Below are positions 1 to 7,561 of a DNA stretch of 64,000 bases, in pieces. Made by a program: the position numbers and the translations under genes. Origin of the DNA: Pseudonocardia sp. ICBG1293 (lineage in GTDB: Bacteria > Actinomycetota > Actinomycetes > Mycobacteriales > Pseudonocardiaceae); assembly GCF_020131355.1 (NCBI RefSeq), contig NZ_JAHLEL010000038.1:682001-746000 (forward strand), in the 5' to 3' direction. Numbering within the stretch: position 1 is the stretch's first letter; each line of letters begins with the position of its first letter. The notes under the pieces were generated by a model. The model searched no databases. It saw only the letters and a program-made list of their open reading frames with translations, and was not told the DNA's origin.

Positions 1-276
1 CACGCCGAGGGCGGCTCCGGCGAGCACCGCCAGCACGGTGCGGGGCAGCCGTACCTCGGTGACGACGAGCGCCTCCGGGGTCGTCCGGTCGACGGACCCG
101 GTGAGCACGTCCAGCACGAACCCCGGGGCGAGGGGCCGCGCCCCGACCAGCAGGCCGAGCGCCGCCACGGCCAGCAGCGCCGTGGCCAGGCCCGCCGCGG
201 CGAGCCGGCGCCGGCGCCGGGCCGCGGCCGGGGTGGCGGTGCCGGGCGGTGCGGGGACGGTCGCCGGGGCGGTCAC
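1..276 (-). CDS. Iron-siderophore ABC transporter permease, FecCD family (partial)
   Basis: This is the N-terminal part of a membrane permease that runs off the left edge. The visible 92 residues start with a short Pro/Ala-rich cytoplasmic stretch and an Arg cluster. A first hydrophobic helix (LAAAGLATALLAVAALGLLV) follows, then the FecCD-typical motif RLPRTVLAVLAGAALGV. It would form the membrane channel for ferric-siderophore uptake. The GTG start overlaps the TGA stop of the upstream binding-protein gene (GTGA at 273-276), so the two are translationally coupled, as usual for these operons. The family call rests on one conserved motif plus the neighbour and is solid; the substrate is unknown. 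Confidence 0.85.
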   Translation of the reverse strand, partial: MTAPATVPAPPGTATPAAARRRRRLAAAGLATALLAVAALGLLVGARPLAPGFVLDVLTGSVDRTTPEALVVTEVRLPRTVLAVLAGAALGV

Positions 277-1261
277 CGCGCCTTCGCCGCCGCGTCCGCG
301 AGCGCACCCACGGTGCGGTCCAGGGCGTAGCGCCAGCCGTCGACCGAGGCGCTGGAGAACGCCTGGGAGACGTCGCGGTCCGACAGCAGCACACCGCGCC
401 CGGCGGCGACCGACGGCACGGCCTGCCACAGCGGGTCGTCCGCGATCTCCGAGGTGTCCTTCGAGATGGCCTGCATGACGGTCACGTCGGCGTCGAGCAG
501 GTTCATGCGTTCCCGGGAGACGGGGACCGAGAAGCCCTCGGTGGACTGCGCGGCGATCTGCGGGGCCCCAGCTCGGCCAGGAACGCCAGCCGTCCGGAGT
601 CCCCGGTGTAGGCGGCGTACTCGCCGAGGGTGTTGCGGGCGCCGGAGACGACCGTCGCGCCGTCGAGCTGGGGGTGCTGCGCGCGGGCGTCGGCGAACCG
701 CTGCTCGAGGTCGGCCTGCTGCCGGGCCGCGTCCTGCGGCTTCCCGAGCGCGGCCCCCACCGTGCGGAGCTGGTCACGCCAGGTGGTCTTGTAGTTCTCC
801 CCGCCGGCGGGGATGCCGACGACCGGGACGCCGAGCTGGGTCAGCCGGTCGTGGCGGTCGCGGTCCCCGGAGGAACGGGTGTCGAGGATCAGGTCCGGGT
901 CCAGTGCCGCGACGGCCTCCAGGTCGACCTCGAGGGTGCCCAGGATCTGCGGTGGGGTCGTGTAGCGGGCCTGCACCCACGGGCCGAGCCCGTCGCCGCC
1001 GACGGCCAGCCAGTCCGCGGCGCCGACCGGCTCGACGCCCAGGGACAGGGCGGTCTCGGCGTCGCTCCAGCCCAGGGCCACGACCCGGCGGGGCTGCTCG
1101 GGCACGGTGACGTCGCCGAACGCCGTCGGGATCGTCACCGGGAACGCGCCGTCCCCGGACGGTGCGGCCCCGGGAGTCGTCGCGGGTCCCGGCGAGCCGC
1201 ATCCGGCCAGCAGCGTCAGGACCGTGAGGAGCGCGGCGAACAGGGGGAGCGTTCGAGGCAC
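273..1261 (-). pseudogene. Iron-siderophore substrate-binding lipoprotein, frameshifted
   Basis: The protein begins with a lipoprotein signal peptide (MPRTLPLFAALLTVLTLLAGC, lipobox LAGC) and has the FecB/FepB-type fold: PRRVVALGWSDAETALSLGVEPVG near the N-terminus and LEAVAALDPDLILD further on. It would capture ferric siderophore outside the membrane for the adjacent permease. The reading frame breaks near 565-575. One frame ends in a non-homologous tail after LAFLAELG, and the expected C-terminal lobe (MNLLDADVTVMQAISKD and onward) continues in another frame down to 273. A one-base surplus (or two-base loss) in the run GGGGCCCC at about 566-573 explains it. A sequencing error or a real inactivating mutation are both possible. 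The neighbours and overlap with the permease indicate an originally functional operon. Confidence 0.8.
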
Positions 1262-1284
1262 GGGAAGAGCCGCCTTTCCACTGT

Positions 1285-1303
1285 GTAGGTGACCCTCACG
1301 TCA
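1285..1303. promoter_or_regulatory. Candidate DtxR/IdeR iron box
   Basis: The sequence GTAGGTGACCCTCACGTCA lies 24 bp upstream of the binding-lipoprotein start. It matches about 12 of 19 positions of the iron-dependent-regulator consensus (TTAGGTTAGGCTAACCTAA), including both AGGT and TCA-type half sites. Iron repression of a siderophore uptake operon would be expected. The match is imperfect, so this is a candidate only. Confidence 0.3.
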
Positions 1304-1385
1304 TCACTCCGGGTGCCGCGAACGGAAGAGCCGGGCGCAGCCGTCTGCGCCACACGGTGCGCGGGCCGGCCGGGCCCGGGTCGGC

Positions 1386-4232
1386 TCAGTCCTGGTCGGG
1401 CCGGTAGCCCTCGACCTGGCCGGAGCCGGCGGTCGAGCCGGTGGCCGACGGGTCCTGCGAGGTGCCCGGGGCGCCGTCGGCCGGGACGTCCGCGGCCCCG
1501 GTCGCGGCGCAGGACTCCTCGACCGACTGAGGCAGGGCGGCGGCCGGGTCGGGCGTCGGCGACGCGCTCGACGAGGACGAGGACGACGACGAGGAGGACG
1601 ACCCGGTGCTCGGTGAGGCCTCCGTCGTGGGGGCGGCGAGCGACGGTGCGGTCCCGGGCGCCGGCTCCGGGGGCGGGTCGGCGATCGCGTTGCGGACGAC
1701 CTCGCGCATGTAGGACACGTCGGGGTCGGCGGTCACGAAGTAGCCGGTCGAGGAGTTGGGGTCGGGCAGGGAGGGGTCGAACGCGACGCTCTCCAGCCGG
1801 AAGCCCTCGTCGGCGAGGACGGCGAGTGCGGGCAGCACCTGCTGCGGCATGTCGGTGGCGACGTTGTCCCGGGTCACCGCGGCGATGCTCTGGAACCGGG
1901 AGATGAGCTCGGTCGCGGTGGTCTGCGAGATGACGGCCTGGATGAGGCAGCGCTGGCGACCCATCCGCTGGTAGTCGGTCCCGTCGCGACGGGAGCGGGC
2001 GAACCACAGGGCGTCCTCGCCGCCCAGCGTCTGCACCCCGGGGCTGATGTAGCGGTCCGGGGTGACGTGCCTGCCGAACGCGGTGACGCCACCGACCGGG
2101 ACCGGCTCGGACCCGACGTTCACCGTGACCCCGCCGACGGCGTCGATCATCGAGGAGAACCCGGCCATGTTGACCTCGAGGTAGTAGTCCAGCGGCAGGC
2201 CGGTCATGTACGCGATCGAGGACTGGAGCAGGTTGATGCCCGGTGACGAGGTCGGTCCCGACGGCGCGATCTCCGGGTGCTGGTCGGCGTAGGCGTAGAT
2301 GGCGTTGAGCAGGTAGTCGCCCGACAGCGGCTGCGACGGGTCGTGGAAGCCGTTCGGGAACATCTCCGCGGCGGGGCTGCCCGGCGGGAACTCGGCCCGC
2401 TGGATGTTGCGGGGCAGGCTGAACAGGGTCGTCCGGCCGGACCGGGTGTCGATGCTGGCGACCATCATGGTGTCGGTGCGGGTGCCGGTCCGGTCGTCGC
2501 CGGCGTCGCTGCCCAGCAGCAGCACGTTCAGCCGGGGTTTGCCCAGCGCCTCTGCCGCCGAGGTCCCCCCTCCCTGGAACAGGGAGTTCAGCAGGCCGCG
2601 CTGGGAGTTGACCAGCTCGACGCCGTAGCCGAACGGCACGGCGACCGTCAGGCACAGCAGCGCCGCGGTCCCGGTGCCGAGGATCTTCCGGCCGAGCGGC
2701 ATCCCGCGCGGCCGGGCCAGTGCGTAGGTCCGGGCGACCTGGGCGATCCACGCGATGCCCGCGACCACCAACGCGCCGGCGATGACGGTCAGGGTGGTCG
2801 TCGACAGCAGGTTCTGCAGCAGCGTCGAACGCCGGGCGAGCAGCACCAGCGACGCGAGCCCGACGACGATCGCGACGACCGTGCCCAGGATCAGCCCGCC
2901 GGTGCGCCGGCGGCGCAGCGCGAGGTGGCCGCTGCCGGGGACCAGGGTGGACGCCGCGGTGAGGCCGAGCGCGGCGGCGAGGGTGCGTCGCGCGGGGTCG
3001 GGCGCACCCGACGGGCCGGCGGGCGGGGACAGCGTCGTGTCCTCGTCGCGGGCGCCGCCGCCCCGTCCGTTCCGGCCCGAGGCGCCGGCACCGGTCGCGG
3101 GGGAGCCGGTGCCCGCGGGGCCCGGGCTGCCCGTCGCGGCCCCGGCCCCGAGGTCGGCGCGCGGCGGGCGCGGGGGAGCGGCGCGCGCGTCGCGCGCGGG
3201 GACGGACCCGGCCGCACCGCCCGTGCGGGCGTCGGTGACCCGTCCCTGTGGCCTGCCCTCGCCGGGCCGGGCGGGAGCACCGTCGGGCCGACCGGGAGCA
3301 CCGTCGGGACGGACCACGGGGCCGGAGGCGCGTGCACCGGGGCCGGGGGGCGCCGCGGCGGCGCCGGAGGGCGGGCCGGGCGCGGTGGCCCCCGGCACGG
3401 CCTGGGGGCCGGTGGCGGGCCGGCCACCGGGGCGCCGGGCGCCGCCCGGCGGGACCGGACCGGGCCTGCCGGGACCGGGCCGGGCCGCGTCGGGCGGTCC
3501 CCCGGCGCCCGGCCCCGAGGGGGCGACGGGTCGTGCCGGGGTGTCCGGACGCGGCTGCGCGGGTGCGGGCGCACCGCCCCCGCGGACCGCCGCAGCACCG
3601 GGTCGGCGCGGGACGATCGGCAGCTCGCCGCTCAGGCGGGCCGCCCGGTCGCGCTCCTCCGGGGGGACGTCGGGCTCGGAGGCGCGATGGCGCCGGTGCT
3701 CGGCGGCGGTGTCGGGCCTGCCGGGCACCTTCACGGTCTCGCCGATACCGCGACGCGTGGCGCGGATCGAGCGGATGTCGGTGGGCCTGCTGTCGCTGTG
3801 CCCACCGCGGCCGGGTGCCTCCGGCCGGGCGGAGCGCGAGGTCCACGCCGCGGCCCGGCGGGCCGCGGCCTGCGCCTCGCGCTCACGCCGGGGCAGCCAG
3901 GCGTCGTCCTCGGCGGGACGGCCCGCGCCGTCGGAGCCGGCGGGAGGCCTGCCGGCCGGTCCGGTGCCCGTTCGCGGGGCGCCGGCGGGTGGGTGCGCCG
4001 AGCCGGGGGCGGGCGGGCCGGGGCGTCGTCCGGGGTCCGGCGGCTGCTCCCGGGGTGTCCGGCGGGCGGGCGGCGGTGTGTCACCGCGGTCGCGGGGCGG
4101 CGGGGTGCCGCGGCGGCGCTCCTCGTTCCGCAGGTGCGGACGGTCGTCACGGCGGGCGCGCTCGGGAGGGCCGGGTCGTCGTGGCCGGTCCGGACCGGTC
4201 GGGCGGGAGCCCTCCTGCGGTCGTTCGTCCAC
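1386..4232 (-). CDS. LytR-CpsA-Psr (LCP) family cell-wall ligase with long disordered N-terminus
   Basis: LCP proteins transfer polyprenyl-phosphate-linked glycopolymers onto peptidoglycan. The first roughly 400 residues are a Pro/Gly/Arg-rich, low-complexity cytoplasmic region. Three hydrophobic helices follow (TGGLILGTVVAIVVGLASLV, LTVIAGALVVAGIAWIA, AALLCLTVAVPFGYGVEL). The extracellular LCP domain then shows its catalytic signatures: NVLLLGSDAGDDRTGTRTDT with the conserved Asp and Arg residues, and LFSLPRNIQ. The C-terminus ends in a Ser-rich run and a Pro/Thr/Ala tail. I chose the GTG at 4232 because GGGGG sits about 8 nt upstream; an ATG at 4310 in the same frame is the alternative. The domain call is firm; the acceptor or donor polymer cannot be inferred. 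Confidence 0.85.
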   Translation of the reverse strand: MDERPQEGSRPTGPDRPRRPGPPERARRDDRPHLRNEERRRGTPPPRDRGDTPPPARRTPREQPPDPGRRPGPPAPGSAHPPAGAPRTGTGPAGRPPAGSDGAGRPAEDDAWLPRREREAQAAARRAAAWTSRSARPEAPGRGGHSDSRPTDIRSIRATRRGIGETVKVPGRPDTAAEHRRHRASEPDVPPEERDRAARLSGELPIVPRRPGAAAVRGGGAPAPAQPRPDTPARPVAPSGPGAGGPPDAARPGPGRPGPVPPGGARRPGGRPATGPQAVPGATAPGPPSGAAAAPPGPGARASGPVVRPDGAPGRPDGAPARPGEGRPQGRVTDARTGGAAGSVPARDARAAPPRPPRADLGAGAATGSPGPAGTGSPATGAGASGRNGRGGGARDEDTTLSPPAGPSGAPDPARRTLAAALGLTAASTLVPGSGHLALRRRRTGGLILGTVVAIVVGLASLVLLARRSTLLQNLLSTTTLTVIAGALVVAGIAWIAQVARTYALARPRGMPLGRKILGTGTAALLCLTVAVPFGYGVELVNSQRGLLNSLFQGGGTSAAEALGKPRLNVLLLGSDAGDDRTGTRTDTMMVASIDTRSGRTTLFSLPRNIQRAEFPPGSPAAEMFPNGFHDPSQPLSGDYLLNAIYAYADQHPEIAPSGPTSSPGINLLQSSIAYMTGLPLDYYLEVNMAGFSSMIDAVGGVTVNVGSEPVPVGGVTAFGRHVTPDRYISPGVQTLGGEDALWFARSRRDGTDYQRMGRQRCLIQAVISQTTATELISRFQSIAAVTRDNVATDMPQQVLPALAVLADEGFRLESVAFDPSLPDPNSSTGYFVTADPDVSYMREVVRNAIADPPPEPAPGTAPSLAAPTTEASPSTGSSSSSSSSSSSSASPTPDPAAALPQSVEESCAATGAADVPADGAPGTSQDPSATGSTAGSGQVEGYRPDQD

Positions 4233-4377
4233 CCGGGGCACCCCCTTCACTGGTCGGCACGGGCGGGGCGGCCGTACCGCTCGGAGGAGCCGCGGCACGT
4301 GCCTGCGCACCCGGCGGCGACGACGGCGCTCGGGTCCCGGTGAGGGTACTTGCCGTGATCACGATCTCGGTGAGCGG

Positions 4378-4397
4378 CCACCCACACCGGTGAGTGG
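4378..4397 (-). terminator. Possible hairpin terminator after the lipoprotein gene
   Basis: The 20-nt stretch from 4378 contains near-complementary arms CCACCCAC and GTGAGTGG (7 of 8 pairs) with a 4-nt loop, starting 25 bp past the stop codon of the minus-strand lipoprotein gene. No T-run follows, which is common in GC-rich actinobacteria. Confidence 0.25.
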
Positions 4398-4422
4398 CGC
4401 CGGACAGGGGTGGACATACCCG

Positions 4423-5439
4423 TCACTGGTAGGAGACGAAGACCGGGGACTCGGGCCGGACGGCGTAGGTCTGGCGGGGGGTGAAGGTCGGCCGGTCCTC
4501 GTCGATGAAGTTCTTCCAGCCCCACCACAGACCCTCCGGGCGGGGCGCGGCGTGCAGCGCGTTCCAGGTCTCGGTCTTCTCCTCGCGGGTGCCGTAGCCG
4601 TCGGCGTGCAGCACGGTCGCCAGCTCGGGGTGCGCGGTGACCACCCGCTGCCGGTCGGAGATCATCGAGACCCGGAACTGGTGCAGGAGGAACACCTTCT
4701 GGGGCAGCGCCTTCTCGCGCACCAGCCCGGCCAGCCACGCGGACGTCTCGTTGATCTCGGCCGCGGTCACCGACCCGACCTGTGCGCCGTGACGCTGGCC
4801 GGGCGCCAGCCGCCACTCGGGGTCGAGCGCCAGCCCGACGTGCGGCTGGGCGAGCAGCTCGGCGTAGCGCCGCGCCTGGGTCGGGAAGTCGGTGGTGCCG
4901 GGCTGCAGGTCCAGCACCACGTAGACGCCGGCCTTCCCCGCCTGCTCGACCCACGGCCGCAGCTCCTCGACGCTCATCTCCGCCGAGTAGTCGCCGTCCG
5001 GGCCGGGCGCCCGGTCGGCGACCGTCGCGATGATCTCGAACGCCGGCACGACGGGCTCGCGCACGAGCGGCTGGAAGTCGGCGGCGAGATCCTTCGCCCG
5101 GGCGATCGAGCGCGGCAGGTCCTGCTCACCGAGCACCCCCATCGACGGGGTGCCGGGGTGGCCGTAGAGCGCGGCCATCCGGCGGCCGGGGAAGACCTCG
5201 GTGCCGCCGCCGGGGAGCTCCGGCACCGCGGGAGCGGTGGAGGTGGGCGCCGCCGGCGTGGGCGGTGGGGCGGGTGCGGCCGGGGCCGGGGCCGGGTCGG
5301 CGGCGCCCGCGGAGCACCCCGCGAGCAGCGCGCAGGCGGTCAGCAGCGCCGCGAGGAGCACGGGCGGACGCGTGCGGCGCCCGCGGGGACGACGGTTCGT
5401 GACGGACAGGACGCGCGAGAACTCACCCGTGATGGACAC
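4423..5439 (-). CDS. Secreted lipoprotein of unknown function
   Basis: A 338-residue protein. The signal peptide follows an Arg-rich N-terminus (RRTRPPVLLAALLTACALLAGC, given here in two parts: RRTRPPVLLAALL then TACALLAGC), with Cys of LAGC as the lipidation site. An Ala/Pro linker of about 35 residues follows, then a globular domain. Its motifs (GHPGTPSMGVLG, VPAFEIIATVADR, GVYVVLDLQPG, VGLALDPEWRL, LLHQFRVSMI, LHADGYG, WWGWKNFIDED) suggest a barrel-like, possibly glycosidase-related fold of conserved actinobacterial lipoproteins. I do not recognise a catalytic set. An IS630 element begins only 13 bp upstream of the start codon, so the native promoter has probably been displaced. Confidence 0.75.
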   Translation of the reverse strand: MSITGEFSRVLSVTNRRPRGRRTRPPVLLAALLTACALLAGCSAGAADPAPAPAAPAPPPTPAAPTSTAPAVPELPGGGTEVFPGRRMAALYGHPGTPSMGVLGEQDLPRSIARAKDLAADFQPLVREPVVPAFEIIATVADRAPGPDGDYSAEMSVEELRPWVEQAGKAGVYVVLDLQPGTTDFPTQARRYAELLAQPHVGLALDPEWRLAPGQRHGAQVGSVTAAEINETSAWLAGLVREKALPQKVFLLHQFRVSMISDRQRVVTAHPELATVLHADGYGTREEKTETWNALHAAPRPEGLWWGWKNFIDEDRPTFTPRQTYAVRPESPVFVSYQ

Positions 5440-5451
5440 CGCCCACCAGGC

Positions 5452-6578
5452 TAGTGTTGCGGTAACTAGGTTACTTTACTCACGGGCTGGTTTACGGGAT
5501 CATGAGCTGTGCCGTTGACTGTGACCGTGGACGTTCCGGCCGCCGACCGCGAGGTGCTGGAGTCCTGGCTGCGTTCCTCGTCGGTTTCGGCGGGACTGGC
5601 CCGACGGGGCAGGATCGTGTTGCTGGCCGCGGACGGGGTGGCGGTCAAGGACATCGTCACACTGGTCGGGGCGTCGAAGGCGACGGTGATCGGGTGGAAG
5701 AAGCGTTACGCCGCTGAGGGGATCGCCGGGCTGGCCGACCGGCCCAAGGCGGGCCGGCCGCCGGTGATCGACGAGGTCGCGGTCGTGCTCGCCACGCTGG
5801 AACCGCCGCCTGAGCGGCTCGGAGTCACGCACTGGTCGTCACGGCTGCTCGGTGCCGAGCTCGGGATCTCCCACGTGTGGATCGGCAAGATTTGGCGGCG
5901 GTGGGGGCTGCAGCCGTGGAAGTCCGAGACGTTCAAGTTCTCCACCGATCCCGAGCTCGAAGCCAAGGTCCGCGACATCGTCGGGTTGTATCTGAACCCG
6001 CCGGACAAGGCCGTCGTGCTCTGCGTCGACGAGAAATCCCAGGTCCAGGCCCTGGACCGGACAGCGCCGATCCTGCCGATCATGCCCGGTATCCCGGAGA
6101 AACGGACGCATGACTACGTCCGTCACGGCACCACCACGCTGTTCGCGGCGTTAGAGGTCGCGACCGGGCGGGTCGAGCAGGCGTGCCTGCCGCGGCATCG
6201 CCATCAGGAGTTCCTGCGGTTCCTCAAGCAGGTCGCGAAGGCCTACCCGCGGCGCAAGCTGCACCTGGTGGTGGACAACTACGCGACCCACAAGCACCCC
6301 GCAGTGAAGGCCTGGCTGGCCCGCAACCCGCGGATCACCCTGCACTTCACCCCGACCTCGGGATCGTGGCTGAACATGGTCGAGGTCTTTTTCGGGGTCA
6401 TCACCCGCCAGGCCATTCGCCGTGGCAGCTTCGGCAGCGTCAGAGAACTGATCGGCGCGATCGGCCGGTTCATCGACGGCTGGAACGAACGCTGCCACCC
6501 GTTCATCTGGACCAAACCCGCAGACCACCTACTCAACCACTGCCGACCCGGTCAAAGAACATCGTTTACGCGACACTA
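5452..6578 (+). mobile_element. IS630-family insertion sequence
   Basis: The element is bounded by imperfect terminal inverted repeats TAGTGTTGCGGTAAC (left) and TAGTGTCGCGTAAAC (right, reverse complement). TA at 5452-5453 and 6577-6578 fits the TA target duplication of this family. Its right TA is also the outer base pair of an IS5-type end (TAGGGCGTGTCTCC), so it inserted exactly at the tip of an older element. Confidence 0.85.
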
Positions 6579-6579
6579 G
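5509..6579 (+). CDS. IS630-family transposase
   Basis: A 356-residue DDE transposase. Its N-terminus is a helix-turn-helix (VKDIVTLVGASKATVIGWKKRY) of the Tc1/IS630 type. The catalytic core shows VVLCVDEKSQVQ (first Asp), LHLVVDNYATHKHP (second Asp) and SGSWLNMVEVFF (Glu). The length matches intact family members and no internal stop is seen. The GTG start at 5509 lies 57 bp inside the left end. The stop codon TAG overlaps the right-end TA dinucleotide. It is likely functional. Confidence 0.92.
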   Translation: MPLTVTVDVPAADREVLESWLRSSSVSAGLARRGRIVLLAADGVAVKDIVTLVGASKATVIGWKKRYAAEGIAGLADRPKAGRPPVIDEVAVVLATLEPPPERLGVTHWSSRLLGAELGISHVWIGKIWRRWGLQPWKSETFKFSTDPELEAKVRDIVGLYLNPPDKAVVLCVDEKSQVQALDRTAPILPIMPGIPEKRTHDYVRHGTTTLFAALEVATGRVEQACLPRHRHQEFLRFLKQVAKAYPRRKLHLVVDNYATHKHPAVKAWLARNPRITLHFTPTSGSWLNMVEVFFGVITRQAIRRGSFGSVRELIGAIGRFIDGWNERCHPFIWTKPADHLLNHCRPGQRTSFTRH

Positions 6580-6593
6580 GGCGTGTCTCCTAA
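6577..6593. repeat. Solo end of the IS5-type element found at 14195-18835
   Basis: TAGGGCGTGTCTCCTAA matches both ends of the split IS5-family element in this window (TAGGGCGCGTCTCCTAA on its left, TAGGGTGTGTCTCCTAA on its right), but no body of that element is attached here. The IS630 element sits against its outer TA and the MITE against its inner TAA. It is the scar of a deleted or partly recombined copy. Confidence 0.7.
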
Positions 6594-6714
6594 GAGGTCA
6601 TTTCAGAACGAGGTCGACGTGTCTGTTGTAGACGACAAGCGGCTATCTGACCTGCCGTTTGATCTGTCGTCGAGGGGTCAATGGAAACTCGACAAGTCGT
6701 TCTGAAACGACCTC
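6594..6714 (+). repeat. 121-bp MITE, copy 1
   Basis: A non-coding element with near-perfect terminal inverted repeats (GAGGTCATTTCAGAACGA at left; GAGGTCGTTTCAGAACGA as reverse complement of the right end) and TAA on both sides (6591-6593, 6715-6717). The same 121 bp occur, identical base for base and inverted, at 17434-17554. The outer 15 bp are shared with the 1603-bp IS5-type element at 6873-8475, which is the likely source of transposase. Confidence 0.85.
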
Positions 6715-6717
6715 TAA

Positions 6718-6869
6718 GAGCGTCCGGCAGTAGAGGTGGCCGTGTGTCGGTGTTGGTAGAGACACGGACCTGCAAGTGATCATGGGATTGCTGATGTCCT
6801 GATGGTCGCCTGGAGAGTCCGTGCCTCTACCTGCAACGACACCCCAACGACCTCATTTGCCGGGCGCTC
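6718..6869. repeat. 152-bp non-coding element with terminal and internal inverted repeats
   Basis: The outer ends are inverted repeats (GAGCGTCCGGCA against GAGCGCCCGGCA) flanked by TAA on both sides (6715-6717 and 6870-6872). Inside, 6744-6769 and 6817-6842 form a second inverted pair of 26 bp with about five mismatches (GTGTCGGTGTTGGTAGAG against GTGTCGTTGCAGGTAGAG), enclosing 47 bp. No open frame is evident. It could be a MITE, or the tips of an older IS whose body was lost. Confidence 0.5.
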
Positions 6870-6936
6870 TAAGACGTCGTTTCAGAAGTGGTGGGCCCGG
6901 TTCTGCCGGTGACGGCGGGGCTGGCAGCATCGGCTG

Positions 6937-7530
6937 ATGGTCGCGCCTCGTGTGTCTGAGAAGACGAAGATTTTCGAGTTGGAGATCGTCCTGACCGAGG
7001 TGGTGCCGGCGGTCCGGCGTCGGGTGCAGGTGCCGGGCGAGGTCGACTTGGCGGTGTTGCACGAGGTGGTGCAGTCAGTGATGGGCTGGACGAACTCTCA
7101 TCTGCACGAGTTCGAGATCGTCGGGCGCCGCTACGGGATCCCAGACCCGGACTGGCCCGGACAGGATGTCGCCGACGAGACGAAAGAGAAGCTGTTTCGG
7201 CTGGTCAAGGCTGGTGACCGGTTCGGTTACGTCTACGACTTCGGTGACAACTGGGCCCACGAGATCACCGTCGAGGCGGTCGCGGCCGTCGAGCCGGGAG
7301 TGTGCTATCCGCGATGCGTCGCCGGGCAGGGGGCGTGCCCGCCCGAGGACGTCGGCGGGATCGGGGGGTATGAGGACTTCCAGGCCGTGCTCGCCGACCC
7401 TGACCATCCCGACCGCGCCGAGCGCCTGGAGTGGGCGGGCGGGCCGTTCGACCCGCACCGCTTCGACCCTGACGAGGCCGACCGGGCCTTGGAGTGGCTG
7501 GCCTGGCGGCCGCTGGCCCCGACCTCGTAG
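6937..7530 (+). CDS. Plasmid pRiA4b ORF-3-like protein, IS passenger
   Basis: A 197-residue protein. Its features match the pRiA4b ORF-3 family: FELEIVLTEVVPAVRRRVQVPG near the N-terminus (given as FELEIVLTEVVP plus AVRRRVQVPG), VMGWTNSHLHEFEI, FGYVYDFGDNWAHEITVE, and CYPRCVAGQGACPPEDVGG followed by GYEDFQAVLADPDHP. The family is widespread and its biochemical role is not established. Here it lies wholly inside the IS ends, convergent with the transposase, so it travels with the element. Start: the ATG at 6937, which precedes the first conserved residues. Confidence 0.85.
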   Translation: MVAPRVSEKTKIFELEIVLTEVVPAVRRRVQVPGEVDLAVLHEVVQSVMGWTNSHLHEFEIVGRRYGIPDPDWPGQDVADETKEKLFRLVKAGDRFGYVYDFGDNWAHEITVEAVAAVEPGVCYPRCVAGQGACPPEDVGGIGGYEDFQAVLADPDHPDRAERLEWAGGPFDPHRFDPDEADRALEWLAWRPLAPTS

Positions 7531-7561
7531 GCGAGTGCCTCAGCGAGGGCTGGGTCGACCA

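Noticed and set aside
4354..4363. CGTGATCACG palindrome, also present at 63784-63793
   Set aside because: Ten bases with two occurrences in unrelated contexts can arise by chance in this base composition; I do not call it a shared regulon site.
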